Origin: Spirometra erinaceieuropaei
Taxonomy: Eukaryota; Platyhelminthes; Cestoda; Diphyllobothriidea; Diphyllobothriidae
DNA: 64,000 nt
Direction of reading: 5' to 3'
NCBI GenBank assembly: GCA_902702965.1
Contig: CACRXP010000182.1
Span: forward strand, 897,517-961,516
Below are positions 21,010-31,645 of this stretch, piece after piece (position 1 is the first letter of the stretch; each line of letters begins with the position of its first letter). The translations under genes were made by a program, and so were the position numbers. Below the pieces are notes generated by a model. It made no database searches. It was not told the origin of the DNA and saw only the letters and a list, made by a program, of their open reading frames with translations.

Positions 21010-24000
21010 TAATTGACTTAAAGTGTCTTAGTCAATGTCTGCACAGTCGGAAGCGGAATGCTCGAGTTTTTAATAAAAGTTTGGGACAGGAAAGCACTGA
21101 AACTATCAGCGGTCCATTGGGCATCAGCTGTAGGACTCCCGAGAGCGTCTCGAAGTGTGGAATGCAACGTTTTATTTTGAGTTCGTACTTATCGGGACTA
21201 AGATTTCTAGACATTAAACAAACGGTATCTATGAACTGGGCCTCTTCGGCTAGCTGTTTTTCTTCGACAGAAATCAGCTTTTACAACATGACTACTCACA
21301 GTAAGCTCTGTAAAACACTGTCATACACGATCTTTCCGTACTGACTTGCGGTGAACAGGTGCGCTTCTCCATCATAACGACTGTAGGGTGATCCGATCAC
21401 ATTGTAAATGTCTATAACTTTATAATGAGTTCGAATATCCGAATGCATTGTATATAAATAAGATCATTAAAAACTCTGCATGTAAACATTCAAATTCATA
21501 CGTGCATACCCATATTCTACTAATCGTCCCTAGAGAATCAAAGCAAGTGCCTAGATCATAGACAAATATAACTACAATTTTATTTCCCTTCAACCTAATA
21601 AATTCACTTTTTCTAGGAAAAATTACCCCACCTAATCGACTGTTACCCCTCCCAACAAACAGAATGTATTCTCAATTATCGCCACACCTTGTATATAAGC
21701 CGCTAAAACCACTTAATCAATATCCCCTTTTGTGAATGGGATTCCTGTTTCAATTCAAACAGTGCGCCTTTCACCCTCCAGCAAGTTTCTTTCATGGTCG
21801 TATTCCTGGCAGAATGTACATGCTGGGTTGGCAAACTCACCCGATGAACAGTAAAATCTCTGCGGGAATACACGGCAGTATGGCATATATAGATTTGTCG
21901 TAGGAACTCAGATAGCTAGTGGTAGTGATCAGTGATTCTGCCCACAAATTCCTATATCTATATTCTACTCCTTTTTACCCATACAGGATATCTTCAATGA
22001 TACGATCTTTTTTACAACACCAGATGTGAGCATTCGTTCAGTTTTCCTCATTGACAGTCAAACGCTTGATGACGTAGCGAAAGTTTATACTGTTAAGCTG
22101 TGAGAAGGTTTAGGTCTGCTAAAGAGAACATGTAATGCCACAAATGAGGTTTTCCTCCTTTTATCTTTACACAATGGGCTGCATTTACTATCTCGTCGTT
22201 TTCATCTGTAACATGACGGTTTAGTTTTGTTCTTGATCCACCATATCTCCGAGTGGACTATGGTGAGGTCAAAGATAAACGGCCAACCGAAAACGTCAGC
22301 TTCGCGGAAAACCGCCCATCGAATGTCGCGAAACCCTTTCTCGAAGCGGAAGAGCTCATAGTAAGACTCAGCGGCCAACCCTTTCAGACGCTCTCCAAAA
22401 TTCAGCAGTAGACGCCAACTTGACGTTTTTTAAGAATTCGAGTACTCTGTTCCAGAACATCCTGGTTTAAACGAATATCGCTCCCGAACCTATAAATTTT
22501 ACCTACTAGAACGTAGCCGCAGTCATAGTCCTGACCCAGATTAGGTCCCCGTCAGTATCTTAAAGGCTGACGCGAACGAAATTTTTCTGCCCCTCCTTTT
22601 AAAGATATTCAGTCTCGCCCTGGAAAATGAAACCTATTCCAGTTCATGGAAGAAATAACATATTCTGCCTAATCCCACGCACGGACAGTCTATGCCATTT
22701 GACAACTCCCGGTCAATGAACAAACTCCTAGCACTTTCGAAAATCACAGGCGTTAATAAACGTTACGATGGTGTGGCACGTAAGACAATACCCAAAGTAG
22801 AGCTACTAAGTATAGATTTCACGATGCTCGACCTAGGAACACCCACCAGCTTTCTCTTTTTGATTATGTTCTACAATTTAGGTACGATGGTTTCGCACTT
22901 TACACATCGTCATTGTCGCCATAATATCGCGATTTGGCAACCAAAAAAACGCAACCCCTGGATCCTTATTATGGACCACGCGTGGCGGATTAATTTCAAT
23001 GAGGAATACACTGACATGTCCTGAAAATGGTCTCGAAAGTTTCGACCCCCGGGCTCTCCACTCCCAACACTTATCTGTCGATTCTCCGTGTCTCCCAATC
23101 ACATCGTGGCAATATTGGACGCAGCGGCTGTCGTGGTGTGAGTGCGTACATCTAAGTCATGTACTACATGGGCAAAACGTACGTAATACATGCATGCGTA
23201 GCAGTAGATCGAAACTCGGAAAGGCTAATCGGCGCTATATAGACACCTAGGTTTTACCCTGAAGGCCTGAAGCATAACGGGTTAGGGTCCACCACACACC
23301 GTAACAAGAATGCAGAACATTTTTGTTGTTCCCGCATGTCCCATAAAATAAACCTTCAGCCTGGCTTCTCTCTCTCTCCCTCGGCATGATGTCAAGTGTT
23401 AGCGCTTCCTGAAACAGCAACTAATGGTACTGTACTAAATGAAGCGCTCGCTCAGGTGGCTGAATTTTTATTCTACTACCCGAAAAATGTTCAGATGACA
23501 GCAGTGCTCGGAGTCCATGAACTAATTTAGTGCAACAAAGAGACCTAAATCAGCGTTTCAGAAAAGTCAAGACCATTTCAGAAATTCAACCAAATTATAA
23601 TACAGAACAACAGAGCCTGATTTGTGCGGATGAATTCATTATACACTTTCCACTTTTGTTTCCCTTTTAACCGGGAAAATGTACATCTGTCCATCTTTGC
23701 TCATCCCTTGTCTATTTAGGACAGGAAAATTCACCCTTTGCGCCATTTTAAAAAGGTTTGTGTTAAAGACTTCTTTTATTTGTCTTTATAAGAAGTGCCG
23801 CACCTTATAAATCCCTTTTGTTTTTTTACTTTTACGATTAACTCTTGGCCCATCCGCCTAGCATTTGCCTAGCTGTTAGCACCCGTTCATTCTTAGTTGT
23901 TTTTAATTGCTTGTACACTGAATTTTTGCTGTATTTATGCGGTGCACTTTTTATTTTATTACATTATGGAGTTTTCAGACCAGCTGCCGCTATCATATCA

Positions 24001-24540
24001 TTTCTCCCTATTAGCACCGTTTCGTAGGATCTTTGTAACACTATTAAGCGTCTTGCTTTAATTTGGCCGACGCATATCGCTTTCAGAACCTTATTCTGAA
24101 TCTGCAGGCAATTGAAAAGCCTACATCTGCATGCTTTTCTGTGAACGATTACCTGAGACCTCAAGGACACCTATAACACCTGACCTACATAGACTTGGGC
24201 CGTCATGGCAGTCGCGTGCACCCTAAAGGATGCCGGTATGCTGGCAGTTTTTCACCCGTGATGTTTCAAGGCCTCACTCGATCTGTCACAAGCGAAATTG
24301 TAGAATTATTCGATCTGGGTTACTAAACTTACGTCTGCAGTGTTCCTCTGAAACCTTGAGAGGGGCGCTTAGAGACTGGACTGGTAGCGGACAGACGACA
24401 CTGTTTGACAGCTGATCCCTAATGTACATTAAGAACTGAGGCGGTTCTGTTATTTTCCATGTGTCGAGGTCATTAAGAGGCCTTGCTCGTTGCGAACAGT
24501 GCCACTACCGACACATATTAATTAATGTTGATCTCTCATT
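21010..24540. other. No recognised gene
   Basis: No conserved protein, RNA gene or clear element was seen. The open frames at 22,692-23,024 and 22,878-23,102 lie on opposite strands of the same DNA and show no family features. Confidence 0.4.
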
Positions 24541-24549
24541 GACCAAAGT

Positions 24550-24608
24550 TACTGTTGTGGTTGGCACCCTATAGTACAGTTTACTATAGGGTGCCAACCA
24601 CAACAGTA
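24550..24608. repeat. Perfect 27-bp inverted repeat, 5-nt loop
   Basis: Arms 24,550-24,576 and 24,582-24,608 are exact reverse complements (core GTTGTGGTTGGCACCCTATA). They could form a tight hairpin or cruciform. No T-run follows and no gene borders it. Confidence 0.9.
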
Positions 24609-24609
24609 G

Positions 24610-27140
24610 CCACAACGTAACCACAGTAACCACAACGTAGCCGATTTACGATATACGCGTATCGAGAGGATAGCTTTTTTGTCTGGCAGATGTATGCCGA
24701 GTAGATATCGAATTTTCGCTGTACACGGAAATATTGCTGTCTTATACTAAATCGACCCTCTATTGTTTCTGTGGCCCCTTCGGTGCTTTTTCCCATGGGT
24801 TTCGAAGTCCCTATTCAAGAAGCCACTTCATGGCACCTAGGAAAACTAAACGCAGGGCCCAAAAGTTGCGCGGGACTGCATATAATACACTCACCTTGCT
24901 CTAGTTTATTTCTAGCTTTCACGGACGTTGTTTTTGATTGTACAGTTTATTTCAATATGCCTGTCAGCTCTTTATCGTGATTGCGTACAAGGCCTGATTG
25001 ACGCGCGCGCATCGATTCCGAGCGCCGTCCCAGGATCTGATAACTGTCAAATACATATAGTATCGATATTTACAAATCATTGTATTGGTTTTTGCTGTCG
25101 TCATCATGGCTGGCAACCCAAAACGCAGACTTGTGGGATCTGGCCGTTCGTAATTTTGTCCAGGTCCATGAGACTGACCCGCATCCTCTCCTTTGAGGCA
25201 GGCAAATTGTCTATTTGGAAATTTTTATGCAGTGACTTGAATCTTTCTCGATAATCCGTAATCCGCTCCAGGGTATGCTAGCACGTTACGAAAAAAACTC
25301 GGGCATGAACCGTCATCGGGAATGCCCTCGAAGGTTTTAATAATAGCCCATTCTTCGCATCATCTGTCCGACTGACTATTTCATTTGTTCCTACAGGGTT
25401 TACGCGTTGTGGTCCCTGCGAAAGTATAGGAGTTTGGAGTCCTTTCCCCTTTCCTCTTAAGTCACATTGCGAAATTTTTCTGATTCCAAACAAGCCTCGA
25501 TGTAGCTTGTAAGACACGGAGTCCACCAGTTGCATGCAATCGAAGTGTGACCAAACAAACGTATCCTGTGGCATTCGAAAGTTTTCCCCGTTGGTGTGTT
25601 GGAATCCTTTACTAATTAGTAGACGTCCTTTTCGAGCCTTGACAGCAGGTTACACGAATTGTTTCACTGACACTATGATGGCATTTAAGTGGTCCCAACG
25701 TTGCAGGATGATTCCGATCACAGACGGCCGTCGTTAGTCGATGCTGTACGATGGCGCATTTTTCAGCCTTACTCTTAGAATCCTTACGAAAGACTTGGCC
25801 ATCTATGCGCCGACATCGAGGCCCTACTGATCAATGCATCCGTGTTTGAGTTAAAACGTTTGTCAGTAAGCATTATGGAACTGTTGGAAACCATCTGTGA
25901 TGGTTTATTAATGTGTATAAGAGCGACCGGCGCTGGCTGCAGAAATTAGGAAACCTGCGTTGTCTGCATGTTGGGGATTCCCGATTTTTCGTGGTTGGAA
26001 TACAATGAAAGTTGGCGTAGTGCATGCAACTGCCCCATTGACAGCTCATTCTGACTCTAGTGCATCTGCAACTGCAGACGTTTCTGCCAGACTCACAATA
26101 TGTGAATTCTCTTACGGCAAAAGGTACCCAAGTTCTGCAAACATGTTTCTTGGACGAAAAACATTCATAAGCATAAAACGGGCATGACCTTATCCGGTCT
26201 AAAGTGCCAATTCATTGGTACCGGCAGGGTCCAATGGTTCTTCCGGATGATTTTCTTTAAAATTCCGAACCACACTAGTACTTCGTAGTCGGAGATCAAA
26301 ATTATCTTAAATTAGGGAACTCTCGGAGTATGTGCCTGTTTGATATGTCATGTGAAGGTGAGATGAACAGGCACCTAAAAGTCCTTGCAACACTCAACTC
26401 TATATTTCTTCACATTCAAAAGCCTACCCAAACTGATGTGAGAGTAAAGACTCAAGATGTCATGATCGCGACTATTTAAGGTGCAGATGATAGGGACTAA
26501 GGGGCACAGATGAGGAAGTTTAAATCCGTCATGCCTTGCGTGCAACCCCCTAATCCACTTCGACTTCAGTCTGATACTCCTCATCCGCTTCGAATGTCAC
26601 ATGTGATCAGCATCATACTTAATGCTTGATGTAGATGCTCAGGGAGAACTTCACAGTGACCCTGATGGCCACGCGAGACAAAGGGCCGCCTTTTCGCAGA
26701 ACGTCTTTTCCAGCTCCTTTCTCCCTCGCTCGTGCATTTTCACAATACGTGGTAAATTTGAGCAGTCACAACAACCGACTGTCATTATCCGTGCGTTAGG
26801 TGAAAATTTACCCAGCCGCGTTTCAACTTCACCGAATCATATATTCGCCTGCTTCTGGTGACATATTTTGCATGGATGTATTGGTTCAAGCCAATGGCTC
26901 CGTGTAATTACCTTGCTCAAAAGTAATGACGTTAGGTGCCTTCCATGAGTTTTGCCGGTTTCGTAAGTTGTAGTTAGGCTTCCTCTCAACATGACCTTCA
27001 CTAAGGCCTCGCGTACAATCTGCAAGACAGCCAATATATCTTAACTGGTCCGTTAATCCCTTTCGCCTTAAATGCTTTTTGCGAACTCAATGGTTGTGCC
27101 TATGTGTGCTCGTACGCTTGCACTTTGTATCTATATTTTA
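24610..27140. other. No recognised gene; should contain CZIB exon 1
   Basis: No feature was identified. The first exon with the start codon of the downstream zinc-binding protein gene must lie here or further upstream, but I could not place it. Confidence 0.4.
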
Positions 27141-27141
27141 G

Positions 27142-27225
27142 GTGTACGATCTAGAATTCTGTGCAAAATTGGAAAATATTAGTGAAGTTGTCCCCCACGG
27201 GTCTGATTTCCGGTGGTACATTCAG
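27142..27225 (+). CDS. CZIB: CZIB exon A
   Basis: 28 codons between an acceptor ending TATTTTAG and the donor CAG|GTAGGT, phase 0 at both ends. It encodes the N-terminal strand region (LENISEVVPHGSDFRWYIQ). Confidence 0.9.
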
Positions 27226-28995
27226 GTAGGTTCTTTATTGCTGGCGTTTAAATGCGTTCTCCCAGGTCAAATGCACTAGTTGTAACGAAGTTCATGAAGA
27301 TTGGGTATACCTCTGTGAAGGAGTAAGTTACCAGGAGCGGAATTACTGCGTTTGTTTCCACAGGAGCGGGTCCCTTTGAAGGGTTCCAGGAGTTCCACAA
27401 ACCTAAAACTGAAATGTAAATTCTGCAGCCGTGAAAATTCTGCCGGTACACATCTGCCTTTACCCATACACCTGACCGTCTACGTCTTTACTTAACTTGT
27501 GCTGCTTCTGTTGTCTGCTGTTATTTGGGACTGTTTTTTTTAGCTTAATTGCCTGTGATTGGCTGTTTGGAGTTCGAAATAATTCTTTCTCTTTCGTCGT
27601 ATGAACTATGGTATGGTTGCAAGTGGATAGTGTCGTTGTTTTTTCTCCTCACGATAGTCCTCTTGATCCTTAGGAAATAAATAACGTATCTCACTCCCGG
27701 CGTATTCTCGTAGTTTCTCTGTTAGACTTCTCCGACAACAGTCTTTTTCTGTCTGATAGCATTGTAAGTGGGTCTGAATCAATACCTCCTTGCCTCAGCT
27801 TAGGTCACTGTACTCAAATCTAAGTTCTTTTTTCTTCAGTTGGACGTTTGATAATGATCTGACCTCCTTTTTTTCTTCCACTTTCAGACATCGTCCCCGG
27901 AAGCGTGAGTCCCTACACTGATGACTCTTCCGAGAAGTTTAGCAGAATGATGCGGCTAGACTGCCGTGGCCTCCAACCCCTGGCTTTCTCACCCAGAGTT
28001 GGCTGGCGCGTTACCTCATCCGCCTCCAGCAGGGTCTTTGAGGACGTGGATCTTGGTCAAGGCGTGAGTCGAGTCAGCCACCTTATTTGACCTGCTGCTT
28101 ACCACATCCTCGTCGTGCAAAAAACGTCCAGCGGGAGTCCACGCATCCACCTTCCATAATATTACAAAAATAAGTGTCTTTGAAGTTTCTATAGTGCAGA
28201 CACTTGGCGTGGCGTATGTTTCGTCAGCCAGAGAACAACTCATTAACTCAGATGCTTTTCGTGGGAGGGTTTGTTTGAGCCCTGAACATGACGAGGATAA
28301 ATTACTCGCGGATCGGGAGTTTGCCTCACTTTGCAACACTTTCTTAACTCCTGGACCGACAAACTTCTTCAGTGATTACTTATTCCTTTATGACCTTGGT
28401 CTGTAGGCGTTTAGTATGCCGAGATCAGCTAATCATGGCCCCCACGGCCTGGTATGCGCTGGCAGCTCTCTGGCATGTGGTCCCCTGCCATTAGGTGCGC
28501 TTGCGCTCCCGCTGGGTACACAGGCCATGTGCACGACTGCCCAGTCTTCCTCCTTCTGACCCGTTGTGTAGACCAGGGGATGTGGAGTGGAGTGCCAAGG
28601 TGCGGCCTCGGCCGCGCCATCCACCTGCGTCCTCCGTCCGCCTCCAGTCTCCTTGACCCTTTCTTAACGCCGGGCTCAGGTGGGGACAAGGAGATAGTGC
28701 GGTAGATGCAGTGCAAGTCTGCACACACCATAAACTAATTCACGCGGAGGTCACCGCGCCTGCTTCACCTTGCTGTGGAGCGCACAGTGAACAACGTCGG
28801 AGGCGACGGTCGAACTGGTATGACCGTATCGATCGTAGTCGGTCCCCATGTCCGCTGGTCGTTTGAATGAAACCCCCACTCATATTTATATTGCTTATTT
28901 TTTTCCTCTTCTAGGACTGGACAGACTACGATGATGAGGGCGATCAGTGCGTCGGTGTTTTCGATGTTGCTTCCCGGTTTGTAAGCTCAAAGTGA
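27142..28995 (+). CDS. CZIB: CXXC motif-containing zinc-binding protein (UPF0587/CZIB family)
   Basis: Five coding exons were read: 27,142-27,225, 27,266-27,322, 27,364-27,445, 27,888-28,063 and 28,915-28,995. All junctions are GT-AG and all phases agree. The protein has the family order. It starts with a strand segment ending FRWYIQ, then VKCTSCNEVHEDW (first CXXC) and LKLKCKFCSRENSA (second CXXC). An FSRMMRLDCRGLQPLAFSP core follows, and the end is DWTDYDDEGDQCVGVFDV. The two CXXC pairs bind one zinc in known members, which are small soluble eukaryotic proteins of about 160 residues and poorly understood role. The visible part is about 160 aa, so only a very short first exon with the ATG is missing. 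The first two introns are only 40 and 41 nt. AATAAA follows the stop. Confidence 0.93.
27266..27322 (+). CDS. CZIB: CZIB exon B, first CXXC
   Basis: 19 codons with the first zinc knuckle, CTSC. The acceptor is TTCTCCCAG and the donor GTAAGT. The introns on either side are 40 and 41 nt long. Confidence 0.9.
27364..27445 (+). CDS. CZIB: CZIB exon C, second CXXC
   Basis: 82 nt, phase 0 in and phase 1 out. It encodes a conserved LKGSRSS segment followed by the second zinc knuckle, CKFC. Confidence 0.9.
27888..28063 (+). CDS. CZIB: CZIB exon D
   Basis: 176 nt entered after a CCACTTTCAG acceptor and left at GGC|GTGAGT. It encodes the core with DCRGLQPLAFSP, the family's C-R-G-L-E/Q-P signature. 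Confidence 0.92.
28915..28995 (+). CDS. CZIB: CZIB last exon
   Basis: 26 codons and TGA after a TTCCTCTTCTAG acceptor. It encodes the conserved DWTDYD C-terminus. Confidence 0.93.
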   Translation, partial: DWTDYDDEGDQCVGVFDVASRFVSSK

Positions 28996-29016
28996 TCTCT
29001 TCCACTCCTTTGTCCT

Positions 29017-29022
29017 AATAAA
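29017..29022 (+). terminator. Polyadenylation signal AATAAA of CZIB
   Basis: AATAAA begins 22 nt after the stop codon of the zinc-binding protein gene, so the 3' UTR would be very short. Confidence 0.7.
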
Positions 29023-29024
29023 GC

Positions 29025-31383
29025 CCAAACACTTACGCAAGTCGTTCTTTTCCTGCGGGCTTCTCTGGCCCCAAGTGCCCCCTGAAGATTGTTTCGGCCA
29101 GCTTTAATTACACTTGTCGTAACCGATAAGAACCCCCCCCCCCTCCATCTGTCTCATCGGAGCTGCGCCTCTTCCTGAACCTGCCTCGTCATAGTCTACG
29201 ATTGGGCGTTTGGATGAGGCGTTGCGATGACGAATACAATCTTACGGCACCTCTCCGTCTGAGCATCCTCTATGATGTTAAAGTTTAGTTAATCGCGCGC
29301 GGACTGGGTCTTGCGTGGACGGGCTACTTTGCGTTGTCCACCACCACGTCCGGTCGTTTTGACATTATCTTGGCATCGGTCTCCGGTGGGTAGATGCTGC
29401 TTAACTCGGTTGTCACTGTAAACTAACTCGCGCGCAAGTTACCGTCCTGTGCCAAGCATTCCGTGGACATCGTTGCATCCGATTGTCTGTCTGTCATGCA
29501 CCGATACGATTCCCATATCTCATGAGTGAGACCTGCTGTCTTAACAAGCCCATCTTGCACTTCTTTTGAAGATGACAATGCGGGTTGCTAAAAAGACAAG
29601 ATGTGACCACGTCGTCGTACTCGCCTGATATTCCAAACTCTCAAAGGTGACCCCCAATTAAGCTCTGTTTGCTGCCTCAGGGTCGATGACCTTGAATGAC
29701 CGACTGATCGAAGATCCACATCGTCTATTCCAAGATTGGCATGTCTGTTGATAATTAGACTGTTTCCTGCGCTTGAGCTGCGACATTGCAAATATCTCTC
29801 CCCCTTCCTATTGAGTTTTCTCAGAAAATGTAACAACACGACCGTCCAGTCGGCAGGCCTGATCGCGATAGTAGGTGTCATTCGTAGAAAAGCTATTTTG
29901 CTCATTCCGGCACATGCAAGTAGAACCCTCTTGCAGATCCTAAAGTGTCGACTTGGTCTGCCAACTTTGGTGGATTTTGTTCCAAAATACCATATCTTCT
30001 CAATGCTGCACATTCATTTACTTCCGATACTAATTACGATTATGTAAGCCGTTCTTGTGTGTGTGTGAGCATTGACTCCACAACGGGTTGGGCTGTAGAT
30101 GTGTTGGACCAAGACAGGAGCCAGACTGGCTCACAGCACGCGTTTAGCGGGCCGCGCCGAGTCTGTGTGAGAGGCCGTACATGGGCATATTGGCAGACAT
30201 TGGACGCAGACCCTCACACCACGTCAGCTGCTGTGGACCAATCACATCACCCGCTGATTAGCAGGTTCGGGCACTATGCTTGGGCATTGCGGAAGGAAGA
30301 GTGAGCGAGGTCGACATTGGGGAATCCTTCCCTACAGCAAGTCAACGCATTCCCCACCGTGGCCTTGCACTGGACTCCAGGGAATGGGAGTCACGGTTTG
30401 GACACGGAAATAGGTGCCTTCTCTGGGATTTAGTGCAAAGCCACATGTAATACCGTATCGAACTGGTACGTAGGGCAAAGTTCACTTTGACGGGCAGAGC
30501 GGAACGCCTATACTCGCAGGTATTTTTCTATAAATATGGCCGAGGAGAATTTACTCCTGGTGAATGTGGGATGGGGTTAATGGGCAACTAAAAGAAGGAA
30601 GGGGATTCTATGCCGTCGCCGATTTTGCTGCTGACATACACGCTGCAGAAATCTATGCCAATTTCGGGGATGAAACGATAGGTGGTACGGGACTGCTTCA
30701 AGTTGGTCTCATGTTAGGCGTCTGGCAGATCCACCCGCAACACGACTGCATCGTTCCGGTTTAGTCTAACAGTATTTAGTAGGTATCGACTTCAGTGCAG
30801 CTGCGGGATGTGCAACTACGCTGGGAAACCGGCCGACGGTTGCAAGCGCGAATGCACGGGCATCAGTTGGTCGTGCGAAGGTTGGACCCAAAGTCGGAGG
30901 TAGCAAGCCGTGCCGCGCAAATTTGTCGTCATTGAGATTGTGAGCGGGGACGATGATCATACGGCAAGGTAGGTGCAAGAAGCCGGGATGTCCACCGACT
31001 GTTCTGTCAACCGCCACAGCAGCCTGCCCCCCCATATCTGACTTTACGAACATTCTTGACGGGGGACAGTCACGGCGCAGGGAAGTCGGGGCCGTCAACT
31101 ATCGCCGCGAACATGGGTGCCGGCAGGTTTCTGTGCACGGCTTCTGCTGGTGCGATGGCCGAAAACTTGTTCTGTCGAATTTTAAGCCACCTCTTTTGTG
31201 AGGACCATTTAAAATTGAATGCCATCACGTCATTATGCATTATTTAATGTCTGGCTCTGCCAAAAGGATTACAGAACTGTAGACCTCTGGAGGAGTTATG
31301 GGATGCATTTTAGTTTGAACTTTATCCAAATGCACAGATTAAAAAGAAGTCTCCAACTTCACTGCTTCTTCCATTATCCCGCT
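29025..31383. other. Convergent intergenic region
   Basis: The zinc-binding protein gene (+) and the glutamate receptor gene (-) converge here. I see no further gene. The stretch is GC-richer than its surroundings. A poly-C run lies at about 29,131-29,145, and short ORFs with no family features fall on both strands. Confidence 0.45.
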
Positions 31384-31645
31384 CTATTCCCCAGACTGGC
31401 ACGCCTTCCGACTGTCCCATTTGGCCTTCAGTGCAGGCAGCGTTGAGAACCACAGCTTTTCAATGCCGAGACTGAGGAGTGAAACAAGAGCGCTGATGGC
31501 GAGGAGGATGAAGGTGCCAGAACTCTGGTTCATGTCAATAGTCATGGATCCCTCGGTGACTGACGACCCATCCGGCCTCTTCAGCGGGGCCAACCACTTG
31601 CTGTACAGCCTTTGGATGATACCAGTCTCTTTAAGTCGACGAATG
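31384..31645 (-). CDS. Glutamate receptor last exon: S2 end, M4, C-tail
   Basis: Entered after CACCAAAACAG, it encodes [20 protein letters not shown], then M4 ([20 protein letters not shown]) and a short tail ending RKACQSGE and a stop. The upstream intron is only 86 nt. The frame is also open through this intron's 3' part, which makes a longer ORF look possible, but the family alignment supports the splice. Confidence 0.92.

Noticed and set aside
28429..28731. Overlapping GC-rich ORFs on both strands
   Set aside because: They lie in the last intron of the zinc-binding protein gene, in GC-rich DNA where long frames arise by chance. No motif supports them.
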